Numbered from the stretch's first letter, positions 8,230 through 17,371 are shown. The stretch: DNA of 64,000 nt from Nakamurella panacisegetis (GCF_900104535.1 NZ_LT629710.1:1364001-1428000), one strand, 5' to 3'. Notes: a model not told the origin generated them from the letters alone. Translations and numbers: made by a program.

Positions 8230-8802
8230 ATGCCGGATCTGGAACTGGACGAGACGACGGTGCTGTGCGGCCGTGGACTGGTGCTGCGGACCTGGCTGCC
8301 CGAGGACGGGGACGCCCTGCTCCAGGCCTGCCAGGACCCGGAGATCCAGCGCTGGACCACGCTGCCCAGCCCGTACCTGCCCGAACACGCCGAGATGTTC
8401 CTGACCGTCTGCGCGTTGCGCTGGGTGCAGGGCCTGGCCACCTTCGCTGTCGTCGATCCGGATGACACCGAGCTGCTGGGATCGATCAGTTTCGTCGGGC
8501 TGCCCGAGGAAGGTGTGGTCGAGATCGGCTACTGGATCGCACCGCAGGCCCGAGGGCGCGGTGTGGCTACCGCGGCGGTCCGGCTGATCAGCGACTGGGC
8601 ACTGGACGAGCTCGGCTTCAACCGGGTCGAGTGGCAGGCCTACGTCGGCAACAACACGTCCCGCCGGGTCGCCGAACGATGCGGATTCACGTTCGAGGGG
8701 ATGCTCCGCGGACGTGGCTACCAGCGCGGCAAGTTCCATGACATCTGGATCGCCGGACTACTGCACGACGACCCCCGTCCGGACGTGCCGGACGCGGTCT
8801 GA
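8230..8802 (+). CDS. GNAT acetyltransferase, RimJ/RimL-like
   Basis: 190 aa. The acetyl-CoA site is visible as the IAPQARGRGVATAAVRL loop, and NNTSRRVAERCGF is the typical C-terminal RimJ/RimL motif. It probably acetylates an amino group on a protein N-terminus or small molecule; the target cannot be told. The start is the ATG at 8230, right after a CATTGT box and 7-nt gap, in line with leaderless starts nearby. The long in-frame extension upstream lies antisense to the glycosylase N-terminus and is not credible. Confidence 0.88.
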   Translation: MPDLELDETTVLCGRGLVLRTWLPEDGDALLQACQDPEIQRWTTLPSPYLPEHAEMFLTVCALRWVQGLATFAVVDPDDTELLGSISFVGLPEEGVVEIGYWIAPQARGRGVATAAVRLISDWALDELGFNRVEWQAYVGNNTSRRVAERCGFTFEGMLRGRGYQRGKFHDIWIAGLLHDDPRPDVPDAV

Positions 8803-8819
8803 ACCCGTCCGGCCCGGCC

Positions 8820-10505
8820 TCACCAGTCGGCGCGCCGGTAGTCCTTGAGGAAGCACCCGTAGAGATCGTTGCCGAGTTCGCCCTGGACGATCGGGTCGTA
8901 GACGCGCGCAGCCCCGTCGACCAGATCGAGCGGGGCGTGGAAGCCTTCCTCGGCCAGCCGAACCTTCGTCACGTGCGGACGCTCGTCGGTGATCCAGCCC
9001 GTGTCCACGGCCGTCATGAGGATGCCGTCGGTGAGCATCTCGGTGGCGCTGGTGCGGGTCAGCATGTTGAGCGCGGCCTTGGCCATGTTGGTGTGCGGAT
9101 GGCCGGGCCCCTTGTAGCCGCGGCTGAACACGCCCTCCATGGCCGAGACGTTGACGATGTACGTGCGCCGTGCCGGGCTGGCCGCCATGGCCGCGCGCAA
9201 CCGGCTGATCAGGATGAACGGCGCCGTGATGTTGCACAACTGCACCTCCAGCAGTTCCAGCGCGTCGACCTCGTCGACCCGCTGGGTCCAACTGTTGATG
9301 TGCCCGAGATCCGGCACCAGACCACCGGCGTCGATCGCCCGGCCGGCTTCCACCATGGCGTTCGACGCCGACCCGGCGACCAGGGCCAGGCGGGAGAGCT
9401 CCCGGCCGCGCAGCCCGTCGGGCAGGTGCGGCAACGGGTGCGCGGACAGCGACCCGGCCAGGGCCATGGGGTGGGCGTCGGAGATGTGGTCGAAGGTCAG
9501 CAGATCGGGCAGCGGCCCGTCGGGCAGCGGATCGGATTCCGCCGCGGCCAGCGGGGCGTACGCCCCGGGGCTGCGCCGGACCGTCTGAGCGGCGTTGTTG
9601 ATCAGGATGTCGAGCGGACCGGCCTCGGCCACGGACTCGGCCAGGGCGACCACCTGCGCCGGATCGCGCAGATCGATCCCGACGATGCGGAGCCGGTGCA
9701 GCCAGTCCGCACTGTCCGGCATCTCGGTGAACCGGCGGACGGCGTCGTTCGGGAAGCGGGTCGTGATCGTCGTGTGGGCGCCGTCCCGGAGCAGCCGCAG
9801 TGCGATGTACATCCCGATCTTGGCCCGCCCGCCGGTCAGCAACGCGCGCTTGCCGGTGAGATCGGTGCGGGCATCGCGGTGGGCGTGGTTGATCGCCGCA
9901 CAGGCCGGGCAGAGCTGGTGGTAGAAGGCGTCGACCTGCGTGTAGTCCTGCTTGCAGATGTAGCAGGGCCGCGGCCGGATGAACACCCCGGCCACCGCAC
10001 CAGCGGCGTTGGAGACCAGCGGGATGCCCTCGGTCTCGTCGTCGATCCGCTGCGGCGAGCCGGTCGCGGTCGCGGCCACGACGGCCTTGTCGGCTGCGCT
10101 GATCGCATCCCGCCGCTGGGCCCGACGCGCGTTCTTGACCTGCTTGAAGATCCGCGCCGTAGCCCGCCGCACGGCCACCGCGTCGGGGTGCTCGGGCGGG
10201 AGGTCCTCGGCCTGACCGATCACCTTCAAGGCCAGAGCCAGCTCGGCGGGATCGATCCGAGCGGCGTCGCGGGTCGATCCGTCACCGACCGGGGCGCCTT
10301 CGGGCCGGTCGGATGCAGGCAGATCGGACGCAGACAGGCCGGATGCGGGCAGGTCGGACCAGGACAGGCCGGACGAGGACAGGTCGGACGAGGACAGGCC
10401 GGACGAGGACAGGCCGGACGAGGACAGGCCGGACGAGGACAGGCCGGACGAGGGCAGGTCGGATGCAGTCAGGGCGGGCACCGCCGGGTCGAGCATTTCG
10501 GTCAC
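8820..10505 (-). CDS. Atypical SDR protein with Cys4 motif and pentapeptide-repeat N-terminus
   Basis: 561 aa. Residues about 15-60 are tandem SSSGL-type pentapeptides. Two Cys pairs (CYICKQDY and CPAC, about residues 180-205) look like a zinc site just before the Rossmann domain, which starts with LTGGRAKIGMYIALRLL. The NNAAQT and VNVSAMEG motifs fit an SDR, but the expected YxxxK reads TNMAK: Thr replaces the catalytic Tyr, while Ser and Lys remain. The reaction is therefore unclear. It is convergent with the GNAT gene, 17 nt away. The start is the ATG at 10505; the repeat region could also host a later start. Confidence 0.75.
   Translation of the reverse strand: MTEMLDPAVPALTASDLPSSGLSSSGLSSSGLSSSGLSSSDLSSSGLSWSDLPASGLSASDLPASDRPEGAPVGDGSTRDAARIDPAELALALKVIGQAEDLPPEHPDAVAVRRATARIFKQVKNARRAQRRDAISAADKAVVAATATGSPQRIDDETEGIPLVSNAAGAVAGVFIRPRPCYICKQDYTQVDAFYHQLCPACAAINHAHRDARTDLTGKRALLTGGRAKIGMYIALRLLRDGAHTTITTRFPNDAVRRFTEMPDSADWLHRLRIVGIDLRDPAQVVALAESVAEAGPLDILINNAAQTVRRSPGAYAPLAAAESDPLPDGPLPDLLTFDHISDAHPMALAGSLSAHPLPHLPDGLRGRELSRLALVAGSASNAMVEAGRAIDAGGLVPDLGHINSWTQRVDEVDALELLEVQLCNITAPFILISRLRAAMAASPARRTYIVNVSAMEGVFSRGYKGPGHPHTNMAKAALNMLTRTSATEMLTDGILMTAVDTGWITDERPHVTKVRLAEEGFHAPLDLVDGAARVYDPIVQGELGNDLYGCFLKDYRRADW
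10311..10470 (-). repeat. 15-nt tandem repeat encoding SSSGL pentapeptides
   Basis: About ten copies of a 15-nt unit (plus-strand form AGGCCGGACGAGGAC) vary slightly at the ends and are nearly identical in the middle. The unit is a multiple of three, so copy-number change keeps the frame. It lies at the start of the atypical SDR gene. Confidence 0.9.
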
Positions 10506-10610
10506 CCGTCAACGATAGGCACCTTGCGCGGCCACGCCGACCAAGATCCGCGCTACCCCGGCTCAGTTCCTGACCGTGACCCCTCGGCCGGCTCGACGAA
10601 CTGGGGCGAT

Positions 10611-10763
10611 GGACCACTCGTCATACCGGGTGCGCACTCGTCATACCGCGGGGGCGATGACGAGTGCCAGCGAGTATTACGAGTGGTCCCGGGCCGCACA
10701 CACCCGCGCCGCACACACCCCGCGCCGCACACACGCCCGCGCCGCACACACACCCGGGTCCCG
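10611..10763. repeat. Nested hairpin plus GC-rich tandem repeat
   Basis: The 342-nt gap between the NmrA-like gene and the atypical SDR gene holds four copies of an ACTCGTCAT-type motif, two direct and two inverted. The outer arms (10611-10626 with 10674-10689) pair at 15 of 16 positions; the inner arms (10634-10644 with 10657-10667) pair perfectly over 11. Four units of CCGCACACA plus a short C/G stretch follow at 10694-10763. The rest of the gap shows nothing clear. It may act as terminator or processing site between two minus-strand genes. Confidence 0.85.
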
Positions 10764-10847
10764 GATTCCACCACCGCGAAAGCCACCGCAGCCAATGGCA
10801 GATCCGAGTTCCCACCCACGGCCACCCCGAAATGACGAACGCGCAAT

Positions 10848-11510
10848 TCACGCGCGCCGGAGTAGATCCGCGCTCTCCAAAATCCGTTGGCGCGCACCGT
10901 TGGCCGCGATGCTCAGCATGGCTCGGGCCAGCTCGTCACTGCCGATGACGTACTTGGCGGCGACGCGCCGGAGCACCGGATACAGGCTTCCCGTCACGCG
11001 ATACATATTGCGGTACAAGCGATTCTTGCTCTGCACGCCATAGCGAGGCTGGATGTAGCCGGGCCGCAGCGCGTATCCGTCGAACGGCAGCGACAGCACC
11101 GCATTCTCGGTCTCGCCCTTGACCCGCGCCCACATCAGGCGGCCGTGCTCGGTCGAATCCGTACCGGCCCCGGAGATGTACAGGAAGCGCATGGTCGGGT
11201 TGCGGTCGGCGAGTTCGCGGGCGGCCGCCATCGTCGTGAAGTAGGTGACCCGGCGATACGCCGGCTCGCTCATCCCCGCCGCCGACACCCCCAGACAGAA
11301 GAAGCACGCGTCGTAGCCGGCGAGTTCCGGGCCGATCGAAGTGAAATCCAGGAAGTCGTCGTGCACGATTTGGATGACCTTGTCGTACGCGGCCGGCACC
11401 GGTGACCGGCCGATCACCAGGATGGCGGTGACCTGGGGGTCGATCAGGCATTCGCGCAGCACCGACTGCCCGACCATGCCGGTGGCCCCGAAGATGATCA
11501 CCCTCATCAT
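10848..11510 (-). CDS. NAD(P)-binding epimerase/NmrA-like protein
   Basis: 220 aa. It starts MMRVIIFGATGMVG, the GxxGxxG nucleotide loop of atypical SDRs. It has the compact form of the YbjT/HTATIP2-like group (LVIGRSP, CFFCLGVSAAGMSE, LYISGAGTDSTEHGR, WARVKGETENAV), where the Lys of VKGETE is part of the active site. The substrate is unknown. The ATG at 11508-11510 is used because upstream in-frame sequence has no family resemblance. Confidence 0.82.
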   Translation of the reverse strand: MMRVIIFGATGMVGQSVLRECLIDPQVTAILVIGRSPVPAAYDKVIQIVHDDFLDFTSIGPELAGYDACFFCLGVSAAGMSEPAYRRVTYFTTMAAARELADRNPTMRFLYISGAGTDSTEHGRLMWARVKGETENAVLSLPFDGYALRPGYIQPRYGVQSKNRLYRNMYRVTGSLYPVLRRVAAKYVIGSDELARAMLSIAANGARQRILESADLLRRA

Positions 11511-11629
11511 GTGTGGTTCCCGTCCCGCTCGATCCGACCCGCCGCCCCGGCATCCTGAGGGTAGGACACCGGCTCCCCGACCGGCCGTCGATGTCGGGAG
11601 GGCCGTCCGACCTGGCATCATCGACGATC

Positions 11630-12097
11630 ATGTTCCGCATCGCGTTCTACCAGCCCTGCATTCCCGGCAACACCGGCAACGCGATCCGCACCTCCGCCGC
11701 CACCGGCACCGAACTGCACCTGATCGAACCACTCGGCTTCGACCTGTCCGACAGCAAGCTGCGGCGGGCCGGACTCGACTATCACGACCTCGCCTCGGTG
11801 ACGGTGTTCCCGAACCTCGATGCGGCCTTCGACGCCTGGTCCGGCGCCCGAGTGTTCGCCTTCACCACCCACGCCGAACAGAATTACGCGGACGTCGCGT
11901 ACCAGCCCGGGGACGTCCTGCTCTTCGGCCCGGAGCCCACCGGCCTGCCGGCCGAGGTTCTGCAGGACGCGCGGATCACGGCGCAACTCCGGATCCCGAT
12001 GATCGCCGGCCGACGGTCGCTGAACCTGTCCAACGCGGCATCGATCGCGGCCTACGAAGCCTGGCGCCAGCACGGTTTCGCCAGCCCGTCTCCCTGA
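11630..12097 (+). CDS. trmL: tRNA (cytidine(34)-2'-O)-methyltransferase
   Basis: 155 aa, the exact size of TrmL, the minimal SPOUT methyltransferase. It methylates the ribose at wobble position 34 of tRNA-Leu isoacceptors using SAM. The knot motifs are clear: YQPCIPGNTGNAIRT at the start, LLFGPEPTGLP in the middle and the C-terminal IPMIAGRRSLNLSNAASI. The ATG at 11630 begins exactly where the family starts; it has no ribosome site, so the transcript may be leaderless. It is divergent from the NmrA-like gene. Confidence 0.95.
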   Translation: MFRIAFYQPCIPGNTGNAIRTSAATGTELHLIEPLGFDLSDSKLRRAGLDYHDLASVTVFPNLDAAFDAWSGARVFAFTTHAEQNYADVAYQPGDVLLFGPEPTGLPAEVLQDARITAQLRIPMIAGRRSLNLSNAASIAAYEAWRQHGFASPSP

Positions 12098-12215
12098 GTG
12101 ACCAGGTCCCCTCAGCCACCCCGCCACCCCGAGGGGACCAGGTCCCCTCAGCCACCCCGTCCCCGTGAACGACCATGTCCCCGCAGCCACCCCGTCCCGC
12201 TGAGCTACTCCACGT
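12098..12215. repeat. Degenerate ~34-nt repeats with palindromic cores
   Basis: Right after the trmL stop, about four diverging copies of a unit built on GACCAGGTCCCCTCAGCC and CACCCCGTCC occur. The second contains the near-palindrome GAGGGGACCAGGTCCCCTC. The position suggests a terminator for trmL; the repetition suggests spread of a small element. Confidence 0.75.
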
Positions 12216-12270
12216 CCCGCACAGGCACCCCGTCCAGGTCCGGCCCGCCGGGGCCGAGGACAATGCGGAG

Positions 12271-13209
12271 ATGACCTCCCTGCGCATCCTCGTGGTCGGA
12301 GCGGGCGCCACCGGCGGCTACTTCGGCGGCCGATTGGCCCAGGCCGGCCGCAACGTCACCTTCCTCGTGCGTCCTGGTCGTGCGGAACAGCTGCGACGAG
12401 AGGGCCTGCAGATCGTCAGCGAGCACGGCAACGCCACCCTGAACCCCCAGATCGTCTCGGCCCCGGAACTCTCGACCACGTACGACCTCGTCCTGCTGTC
12501 CGTGAAGGCCTACGGGCTCGAAGCAGCAATGAGCGACTTTGCTCCGGCGGTCAGCCCGACGACGCTGATCGTTCCGATGCTGAACGGGATTCGCCACATC
12601 GATCTGCTCACCGGGCGGTTCGGCTGGGCGGCCGTGCTCGGCGGGGTCTGCGTGGTGTCGGCGACCCTCGATCCGGCCGGCCGCGTGATGCAGCTGGCCG
12701 GCATGCAGGAATTGACCTACGGCCCATTGGACCCGACCGCCCCGCCGACCGGACTGCCCCTGGTCGACGCGGCCTTGTCCGGGGCCGGATTCGAGGCGAA
12801 GCGGACCGACGCCATCCTGCCCGCCATGTGGCAGAAGTGGATCATGCTGTCCTCCGTCGGCGCCATGAACAGTCTGATGCGCGGCACCGTCGGTGAGATC
12901 GTCGCCGCTCCGGGCGGTGTCGAGTTCGCCGATGCGCTCCTGGCCGAGACGTCGGCCGTCGCCTCCGCCGCCGGATATCCCCTGCGGGACGCCGGGCGCG
13001 AATACATCCGCCACCTCATGACGACCCCGGGCTCGACGTTCACGACGTCGATGTACCGCGACCTGCTGGACGGCCGGCCCGTTGAGGTCGACGCCATCGT
13101 CGGAGATCTGGTCGAGCGCGGCCGTCAACTCGGTGTCCCGACCCCGCTGATGGGCCTGGCGCTGACCAACCTGTCCGTCCATCAGGCGCGCGCCTCGGCC
13201 GCCGGGTAA
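12271..13209 (+). CDS. 2-dehydropantoate 2-reductase-family protein
   Basis: 312 aa, typical length for the ApbA/PanE family, which reduces ketopantoate to pantoate with NADPH in CoA synthesis. The N-terminus has ILVVGAGATGGYFGGRLA. LLSVKAYGLE carries the conserved Lys, and AMWQKWIMLSSVGAMNSL carries the C-terminal domain motif. Many genomes have several paralogues, so a true panE role is not certain. The ATG at 12271 follows GACAAT and a 6-nt gap, hinting at a leaderless transcript. Confidence 0.85.
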   Translation: MTSLRILVVGAGATGGYFGGRLAQAGRNVTFLVRPGRAEQLRREGLQIVSEHGNATLNPQIVSAPELSTTYDLVLLSVKAYGLEAAMSDFAPAVSPTTLIVPMLNGIRHIDLLTGRFGWAAVLGGVCVVSATLDPAGRVMQLAGMQELTYGPLDPTAPPTGLPLVDAALSGAGFEAKRTDAILPAMWQKWIMLSSVGAMNSLMRGTVGEIVAAPGGVEFADALLAETSAVASAAGYPLRDAGREYIRHLMTTPGSTFTTSMYRDLLDGRPVEVDAIVGDLVERGRQLGVPTPLMGLALTNLSVHQARASAAG

Positions 13210-13218
13210 CACCCGGCG
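13200..13218 (+). terminator. Hairpin around the reductase stop codon
   Basis: CGCCGGGT-AAC-ACCCGGCG is an 8-bp perfect stem. The TAA stop (13207-13209) sits at its apex. No T-run follows. Confidence 0.5.
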
Positions 13219-13355
13219 ACGACATCACACCGGGCCCGGACAAACTGCACCAATCCGCGGCCCGATGCTCCGCGAATGACCGGTAAGACTGGTTCGTTGC
13301 ATTCACAGCGGACGTGCTCACACGCAGCCGGTCGGCCGATGAAGGAGTCCTTTCC

Positions 13356-14690
13356 ATGTCTTTGCTCGCCCCGACGAGAACCCGTACCCAGGTCAGCCCG
13401 CAGCCCTCGGCGGGCGTCTGGCCGGGACTGCACGATGTCTCGAAATCCCCGATCCACGCCGCCATCGCGAAGCGGCTGACCCGCGCTGCGGTGAAGCATC
13501 TGCCGATCACCATGCAGTTCCCGGACGGCACGCGATGGGGCGCCGGCGGCCCGGTTCTGCAGATCGTCAAGCCGACCTCGTTCTTCCGGCGCCTGGGCAC
13601 GGAGGGCCTGATCGGTTTCGGCGAAGCCTGGATGACCGGCGAGATCACCACCGGCGGGTTCGACGTCTCCCGGCCGGCCGCCGGCTACACCGCGCGCGAG
13701 GTCAACTCGGCGACCGACGAATTGGCGGCGGTGCTCACCGTGATGGCCAAGCGGATGTCCGTGCTGATTCCGGGACCGCTGCAGAAGCTACGCCGGGCCT
13801 GGCAGAGCCGGACGCCCGAGGAAGAGGAGAACACCCTCACCGGTTCCAAGGAGAACATCCACCGCCACTACGACCTGTCGAACGACCTGTTCGCCCACTT
13901 CCTGGACGAGACGATGATGTACTCCTCAGCCTGGTACGAGTTCGGCGAGGATCCGGCCGCTGATCTCACCAAGGCCCAGATCCGCAAGATCGACGGCATC
14001 CTCGACCTGGCCCGCGTGAAGCCGGACACCCACCTCCTGGAGATCGGATCCGGCTGGGGGGCGCTGGCCATCCGGGCCGCGGCCCAGCGGGGCGTGCGCG
14101 TCACGACATTGACCCTGTCGGAGGAGCAGAAGGCCTTGGCCGACCGGCGGATAGAGGCGGCCGGCCTGTCCCATCTGATCGAAGTGCGCCTGGAGGACTA
14201 CCGCGCGCACGCCGCGACCCACGTCGGCCAGTACGACGCCGTGGTCAGCGTGGAGATGATCGAGGCGGTCGGCGAGAAGTACTGGCCGGACTACTTCGCC
14301 TCCATCGACCGGCTGTTGGTGCCCGGCGGTCGTCTCGGTCTGCAGGCCATCACGATGGGACACGATCGCCTGCTGGAGACCCGCAACGGCTACACCTGGG
14401 TGCACAAGTACGTGTTCCCCGGAGGCATCCTGCCGTCCCTGAAGGCCATCGACGACGTGCTGGCCGCCTCCACCTCCATGCGGGTGCAGGAGAGCCGCCG
14501 CCTCGGCCTGTCGTACGTCCCCACCCTGGAGCAGTGGCGTCATCGTTTCAACTCCGACCTGACGAAGGTGGCTGAACTCGGTTTCGACGACACCTTCGTC
14601 CGGATGTGGAACTTCTATCTGGCCTACTCCCAGGCCGGGTTCGACGCCGAGTATCTGGACGACTGGCAGCTGGGGATCGGGCGTCCGTAA
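13356..14690 (+). CDS. Cyclopropane-fatty-acyl-phospholipid synthase family methyltransferase
   Basis: 444 aa. It transfers a methylene group from SAM to the double bond of phospholipid acyl chains at the membrane. The C-terminal methyltransferase has the SAM loop THLLEIGSGWGALAIRAA. The family motifs HYDLSNDLFAHFLDETMMYS and YVFPGGILPSL are complete. The N-terminal 130 residues form the lipid-binding part (FGEAWMTGEI). The ATG is set by GAAGGAG at 13341-13347, 8 nt upstream. It could equally be a UfaA1-type methyltransferase making tuberculostearic-like branched lipids. Confidence 0.92.
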   Translation: MSLLAPTRTRTQVSPQPSAGVWPGLHDVSKSPIHAAIAKRLTRAAVKHLPITMQFPDGTRWGAGGPVLQIVKPTSFFRRLGTEGLIGFGEAWMTGEITTGGFDVSRPAAGYTAREVNSATDELAAVLTVMAKRMSVLIPGPLQKLRRAWQSRTPEEEENTLTGSKENIHRHYDLSNDLFAHFLDETMMYSSAWYEFGEDPAADLTKAQIRKIDGILDLARVKPDTHLLEIGSGWGALAIRAAAQRGVRVTTLTLSEEQKALADRRIEAAGLSHLIEVRLEDYRAHAATHVGQYDAVVSVEMIEAVGEKYWPDYFASIDRLLVPGGRLGLQAITMGHDRLLETRNGYTWVHKYVFPGGILPSLKAIDDVLAASTSMRVQESRRLGLSYVPTLEQWRHRFNSDLTKVAELGFDDTFVRMWNFYLAYSQAGFDAEYLDDWQLGIGRP

Positions 14691-14842
14691 CGATAGGTCC
14701 GGGCCGCCGAACGAGTGAAATCGGCTGAACTTCGGCCTCTGCTCCGTCACGGTCGGTTCAAGTTCGCGAGCCCCGGGCGCCACTATCGGGAATGATCGTG
14801 GTGCACGGGTGAGTGTTCCGATCCGGAGAGGGGTGCTGCGGC

Positions 14843-15907
14843 ATGTCAGACCGGGCCCATCCCCATCGTTCACCGGAGTTGCAGGCCCTCCTCGACGAGG
14901 TCGAACAGGCCATGGCCCGGGAAGCCGCGGCCCCGGGTGCAGCCGACCGACCAGCCGACCCGCCATCGACCACGGAACCGCCATCGGCCGAACCCACCTC
15001 GACCGGCGGCTCACCCGACGCCGGTGCGGGCCTCGCTCCGACCGGCACCACCGAGCCGGTCGCGTTGCCGACCCGATCCGCCCGTCGTTCCCGTCGGGCC
15101 CTGCTGCTGGCCGGCAGCGCGGCCGCCGCCGTGGTGGCCATCGTGGCGGTCAGCGATCGCGGGACACCGGGGGACAACCACCCCGCCACCGTGCCGAAGC
15201 CCGGGGTCGGGGTCGCGGTGATCGGCTCAACCGGCCCCGACGGACGTACCACCAGGGTCACCACGACGGCGCCGACGACGACCAGCGGCAACCGATTGAT
15301 CGTCTTGGTGACCGGGGCCGACGGAAGCACCAGCACTGTCCCGGCCCTGACCTCGGCACCGTCGACGCATTCCCCCACCCCGGGTGGGCACGTCTCCTCG
15401 ACTCCCGGGACGCCGGTCAGCCGCAACGGTCATCGCCCATCGATCACCGTGCAGCACCGTTCCGTCCCGCCCACACCGGACGGGACAACCGCCGGCACCG
15501 GCAGGTCCGGGCCCGCGGGCGCGGTCACGGGGACGATCATGAGCAGGACGGCGGGGTCGACCGGGAGTCTGCGCCCGGGGTCACCACCAGCGGGCACGAG
15601 AACGGTGCCCGGCGGACCGACCCGCTCAGCGACGACCACCCCGACCACCCCGACCGTCAGCGGGCCGACGCTCACCACCGAGCCGACGCTCACCACCGGG
15701 TCCGAAACCGCACCGAGCAGCGATCCGAGCGTGTCGAGCGACACGACCACCGCTCCGACGTCCGACCCCGGCGCCGTGACCGATGAGCCGGCCACGACCA
15801 CCACTGACGCGACCCGCGCGCAGCCGACGTGCGTCGGTCTCAGTCTGCCGGTGGTCGGCGACCTACCCCAGCCGCTGGGGTGTCGCGGACACCGTCACCG
15901 GCACTGA
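14843..15907 (+). CDS. Membrane-anchored Ser/Thr/Pro-rich protein of unknown function
   Basis: 354 aa, no recognised domain. It has a charged cytoplasmic N-terminus of about 85 residues (RSPELQALLDEVEQAM may form a helix), one membrane helix (LLLAGSAAAAVVAIVAV, about residues 91-107), then a 250-residue outer part almost wholly of Thr, Ser, Pro and Gly. It ends CVGLSLPVVGDLPQPLGCRG, with two Cys that could form a disulfide. The composition suggests a wall-spanning stalk, perhaps glycosylated. GGAGAGGGG about 10 nt upstream supports the ATG. The repetitive composition allows frame artefacts, but coding bias fits. Confidence 0.65.
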   Translation: MSDRAHPHRSPELQALLDEVEQAMAREAAAPGAADRPADPPSTTEPPSAEPTSTGGSPDAGAGLAPTGTTEPVALPTRSARRSRRALLLAGSAAAAVVAIVAVSDRGTPGDNHPATVPKPGVGVAVIGSTGPDGRTTRVTTTAPTTTSGNRLIVLVTGADGSTSTVPALTSAPSTHSPTPGGHVSSTPGTPVSRNGHRPSITVQHRSVPPTPDGTTAGTGRSGPAGAVTGTIMSRTAGSTGSLRPGSPPAGTRTVPGGPTRSATTTPTTPTVSGPTLTTEPTLTTGSETAPSSDPSVSSDTTTAPTSDPGAVTDEPATTTTDATRAQPTCVGLSLPVVGDLPQPLGCRGHRHRH

Positions 15908-15964
15908 CCCACTGGCCTGCAGCGGCGGACCGACGACCCGACGACCGACCAGGCGTGGAAGGGA

Positions 15965-17290
15965 TCAGACGGTGGCGGCCTCGCCGACCCAGTGGGCCGG
16001 ACGCCCCAGCGGCACCAGGCTGAATCCGGCGACGGCCGCCGTCGCGGTGTCGATCACGTTGCGGCCGTCGACGATGATGCGACCGGCCATGACGCCCGCC
16101 GTCTTCACCAGATCGAGCTGGGCGAAGATGGGCCACTCGGTGAGAACCACGAGAACTGCGGCGTCGACGGCCGCGGTGTAGGCATCGGGGGCCACCACGA
16201 CGTCCGGACGGTCCTTGCCGGCCACCAGATCCTTGGTGATCGCCGGGTCGTATCCGTGCAGGACCGCACCTTCGGCGGCCAGACGCCGCGCGACGGCCAG
16301 GGCCGGCGAGTCCCGCAGATCATCGGTGCCGGCCTTGAACGTCAGGCCCCACAAGGCGATCTTGACGCCGGCCAGCGAGCCGCCGGCCGCGGCCCGGATC
16401 TTGTCGGCCACCCGGTCCTGGGCATCGTCGTTGGACGTGTAGGTCGCCTCCAGCAGGGGGAACGACACATGGTGGTCGGCCGCGATGGTGGCCAGCGCCC
16501 TGGTGTCCTTCGGGAAGCAGGATCCGCCCCAGCCCGGTCCGGTCTTGAGGAACTTCGGCCCGATCCGCTCGTCGTACCCCATCCCGTTGGCGATCTCGGC
16601 CACGTCGGCGCCGACCGTCTCGGCCAATGCGCCGATGGAGTTGATGAACGACAGCTTCATGGCCAGGAAGGCGTTCGCGGCGTATTTGATCAGCTCGGAG
16701 GACTCCGGCGACGTGACGACGGCCGGAGCGCGGAGCGGCGCGTACAGCTCGGCCACGGCTACGGCGGCCGAGCGATCGGTCGACCCGACCACGATCCGGT
16801 CGGGATTCATGAAATTGCGGACCGCCGTCCCTTCCTGCAGGAACTCCGGGTTGGACACCACGGCGACGTCGGGCCGGTTGACCGTCGTCGTGATGTCCTG
16901 GGCCGTCCCCACCGGCACCGTCGACTTGGTGACGAGGATGGCGCCGGCATCGAGGATGGGGCCGATCTCGGCCACCACGTCATGCACGATCCGCAGATCG
17001 GCGCGGCCGTCGCCGCCGTCCGGGGTGGGCAGGCACAGGAAGATGTACTTGGCGCCGGCCGCGGCGGCCGCCGCGCCGTGGATGAAGGTCAGATTGCCCG
17101 ACGCCAGGCCCTCCTGCACCAGTTCGTCCAGGCCGGGTTCGAGGATCGGCACCTCGCCGCGCGACATGGCGGCGACCTTGGTCGCATCGACGTCGCCGCA
17201 GACCACCTGGTGGCCGAGGCTGGCCAGGCAGGCGCCCGACGTCAAGCCGACGTAGCCGGTCCCGATCACTGCGATGCGGCCGTCAGCCAT
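15965..17290 (-). CDS. UDP-glucose 6-dehydrogenase
   Basis: 441 aa. It oxidises UDP-glucose to UDP-glucuronate with two NAD+, giving precursors for surface polysaccharides. The N-terminal loop is IAVIGTGYVGLTSGACLA. The catalytic Cys258 lies in GWGGSCFPKD, and the conserved Lys lies in ELIKYAANAFLAMK. All three family domains are full length. The ATG at 17288-17290 has AGGAG 5 nt upstream. No polysaccharide cluster adjoins it. It is divergent from the aldo/keto reductase. Confidence 0.95.
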   Translation of the reverse strand: MADGRIAVIGTGYVGLTSGACLASLGHQVVCGDVDATKVAAMSRGEVPILEPGLDELVQEGLASGNLTFIHGAAAAAAGAKYIFLCLPTPDGGDGRADLRIVHDVVAEIGPILDAGAILVTKSTVPVGTAQDITTTVNRPDVAVVSNPEFLQEGTAVRNFMNPDRIVVGSTDRSAAVAVAELYAPLRAPAVVTSPESSELIKYAANAFLAMKLSFINSIGALAETVGADVAEIANGMGYDERIGPKFLKTGPGWGGSCFPKDTRALATIAADHHVSFPLLEATYTSNDDAQDRVADKIRAAAGGSLAGVKIALWGLTFKAGTDDLRDSPALAVARRLAAEGAVLHGYDPAITKDLVAGKDRPDVVVAPDAYTAAVDAAVLVVLTEWPIFAQLDLVKTAGVMAGRIIVDGRNVIDTATAAVAGFSLVPLGRPAHWVGEAATV

Positions 17291-17358
17291 AGATGCTCCT
17301 CGGTGCTCAAGATTGTGGTGCGAGGTACCGCCCCGCAATCACCACGACCGTGGAATCG

Positions 17359-17364
17359 TACGCT
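17359..17364 (+). promoter_or_regulatory. -10 box (TACGCT) of leaderless aldo/keto reductase gene
   Basis: TACGCT lies 7 nt before the ATG at 17372, with no ribosome site between. Confidence 0.55.
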
Positions 17365-17371
17365 AATCGCT

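Noticed and set aside
15992-17371. Plus-strand extension of the aldo/keto reductase gene
   Set aside because: The first 460 codons are antisense to UDP-glucose dehydrogenase; the protein family begins at 17372.
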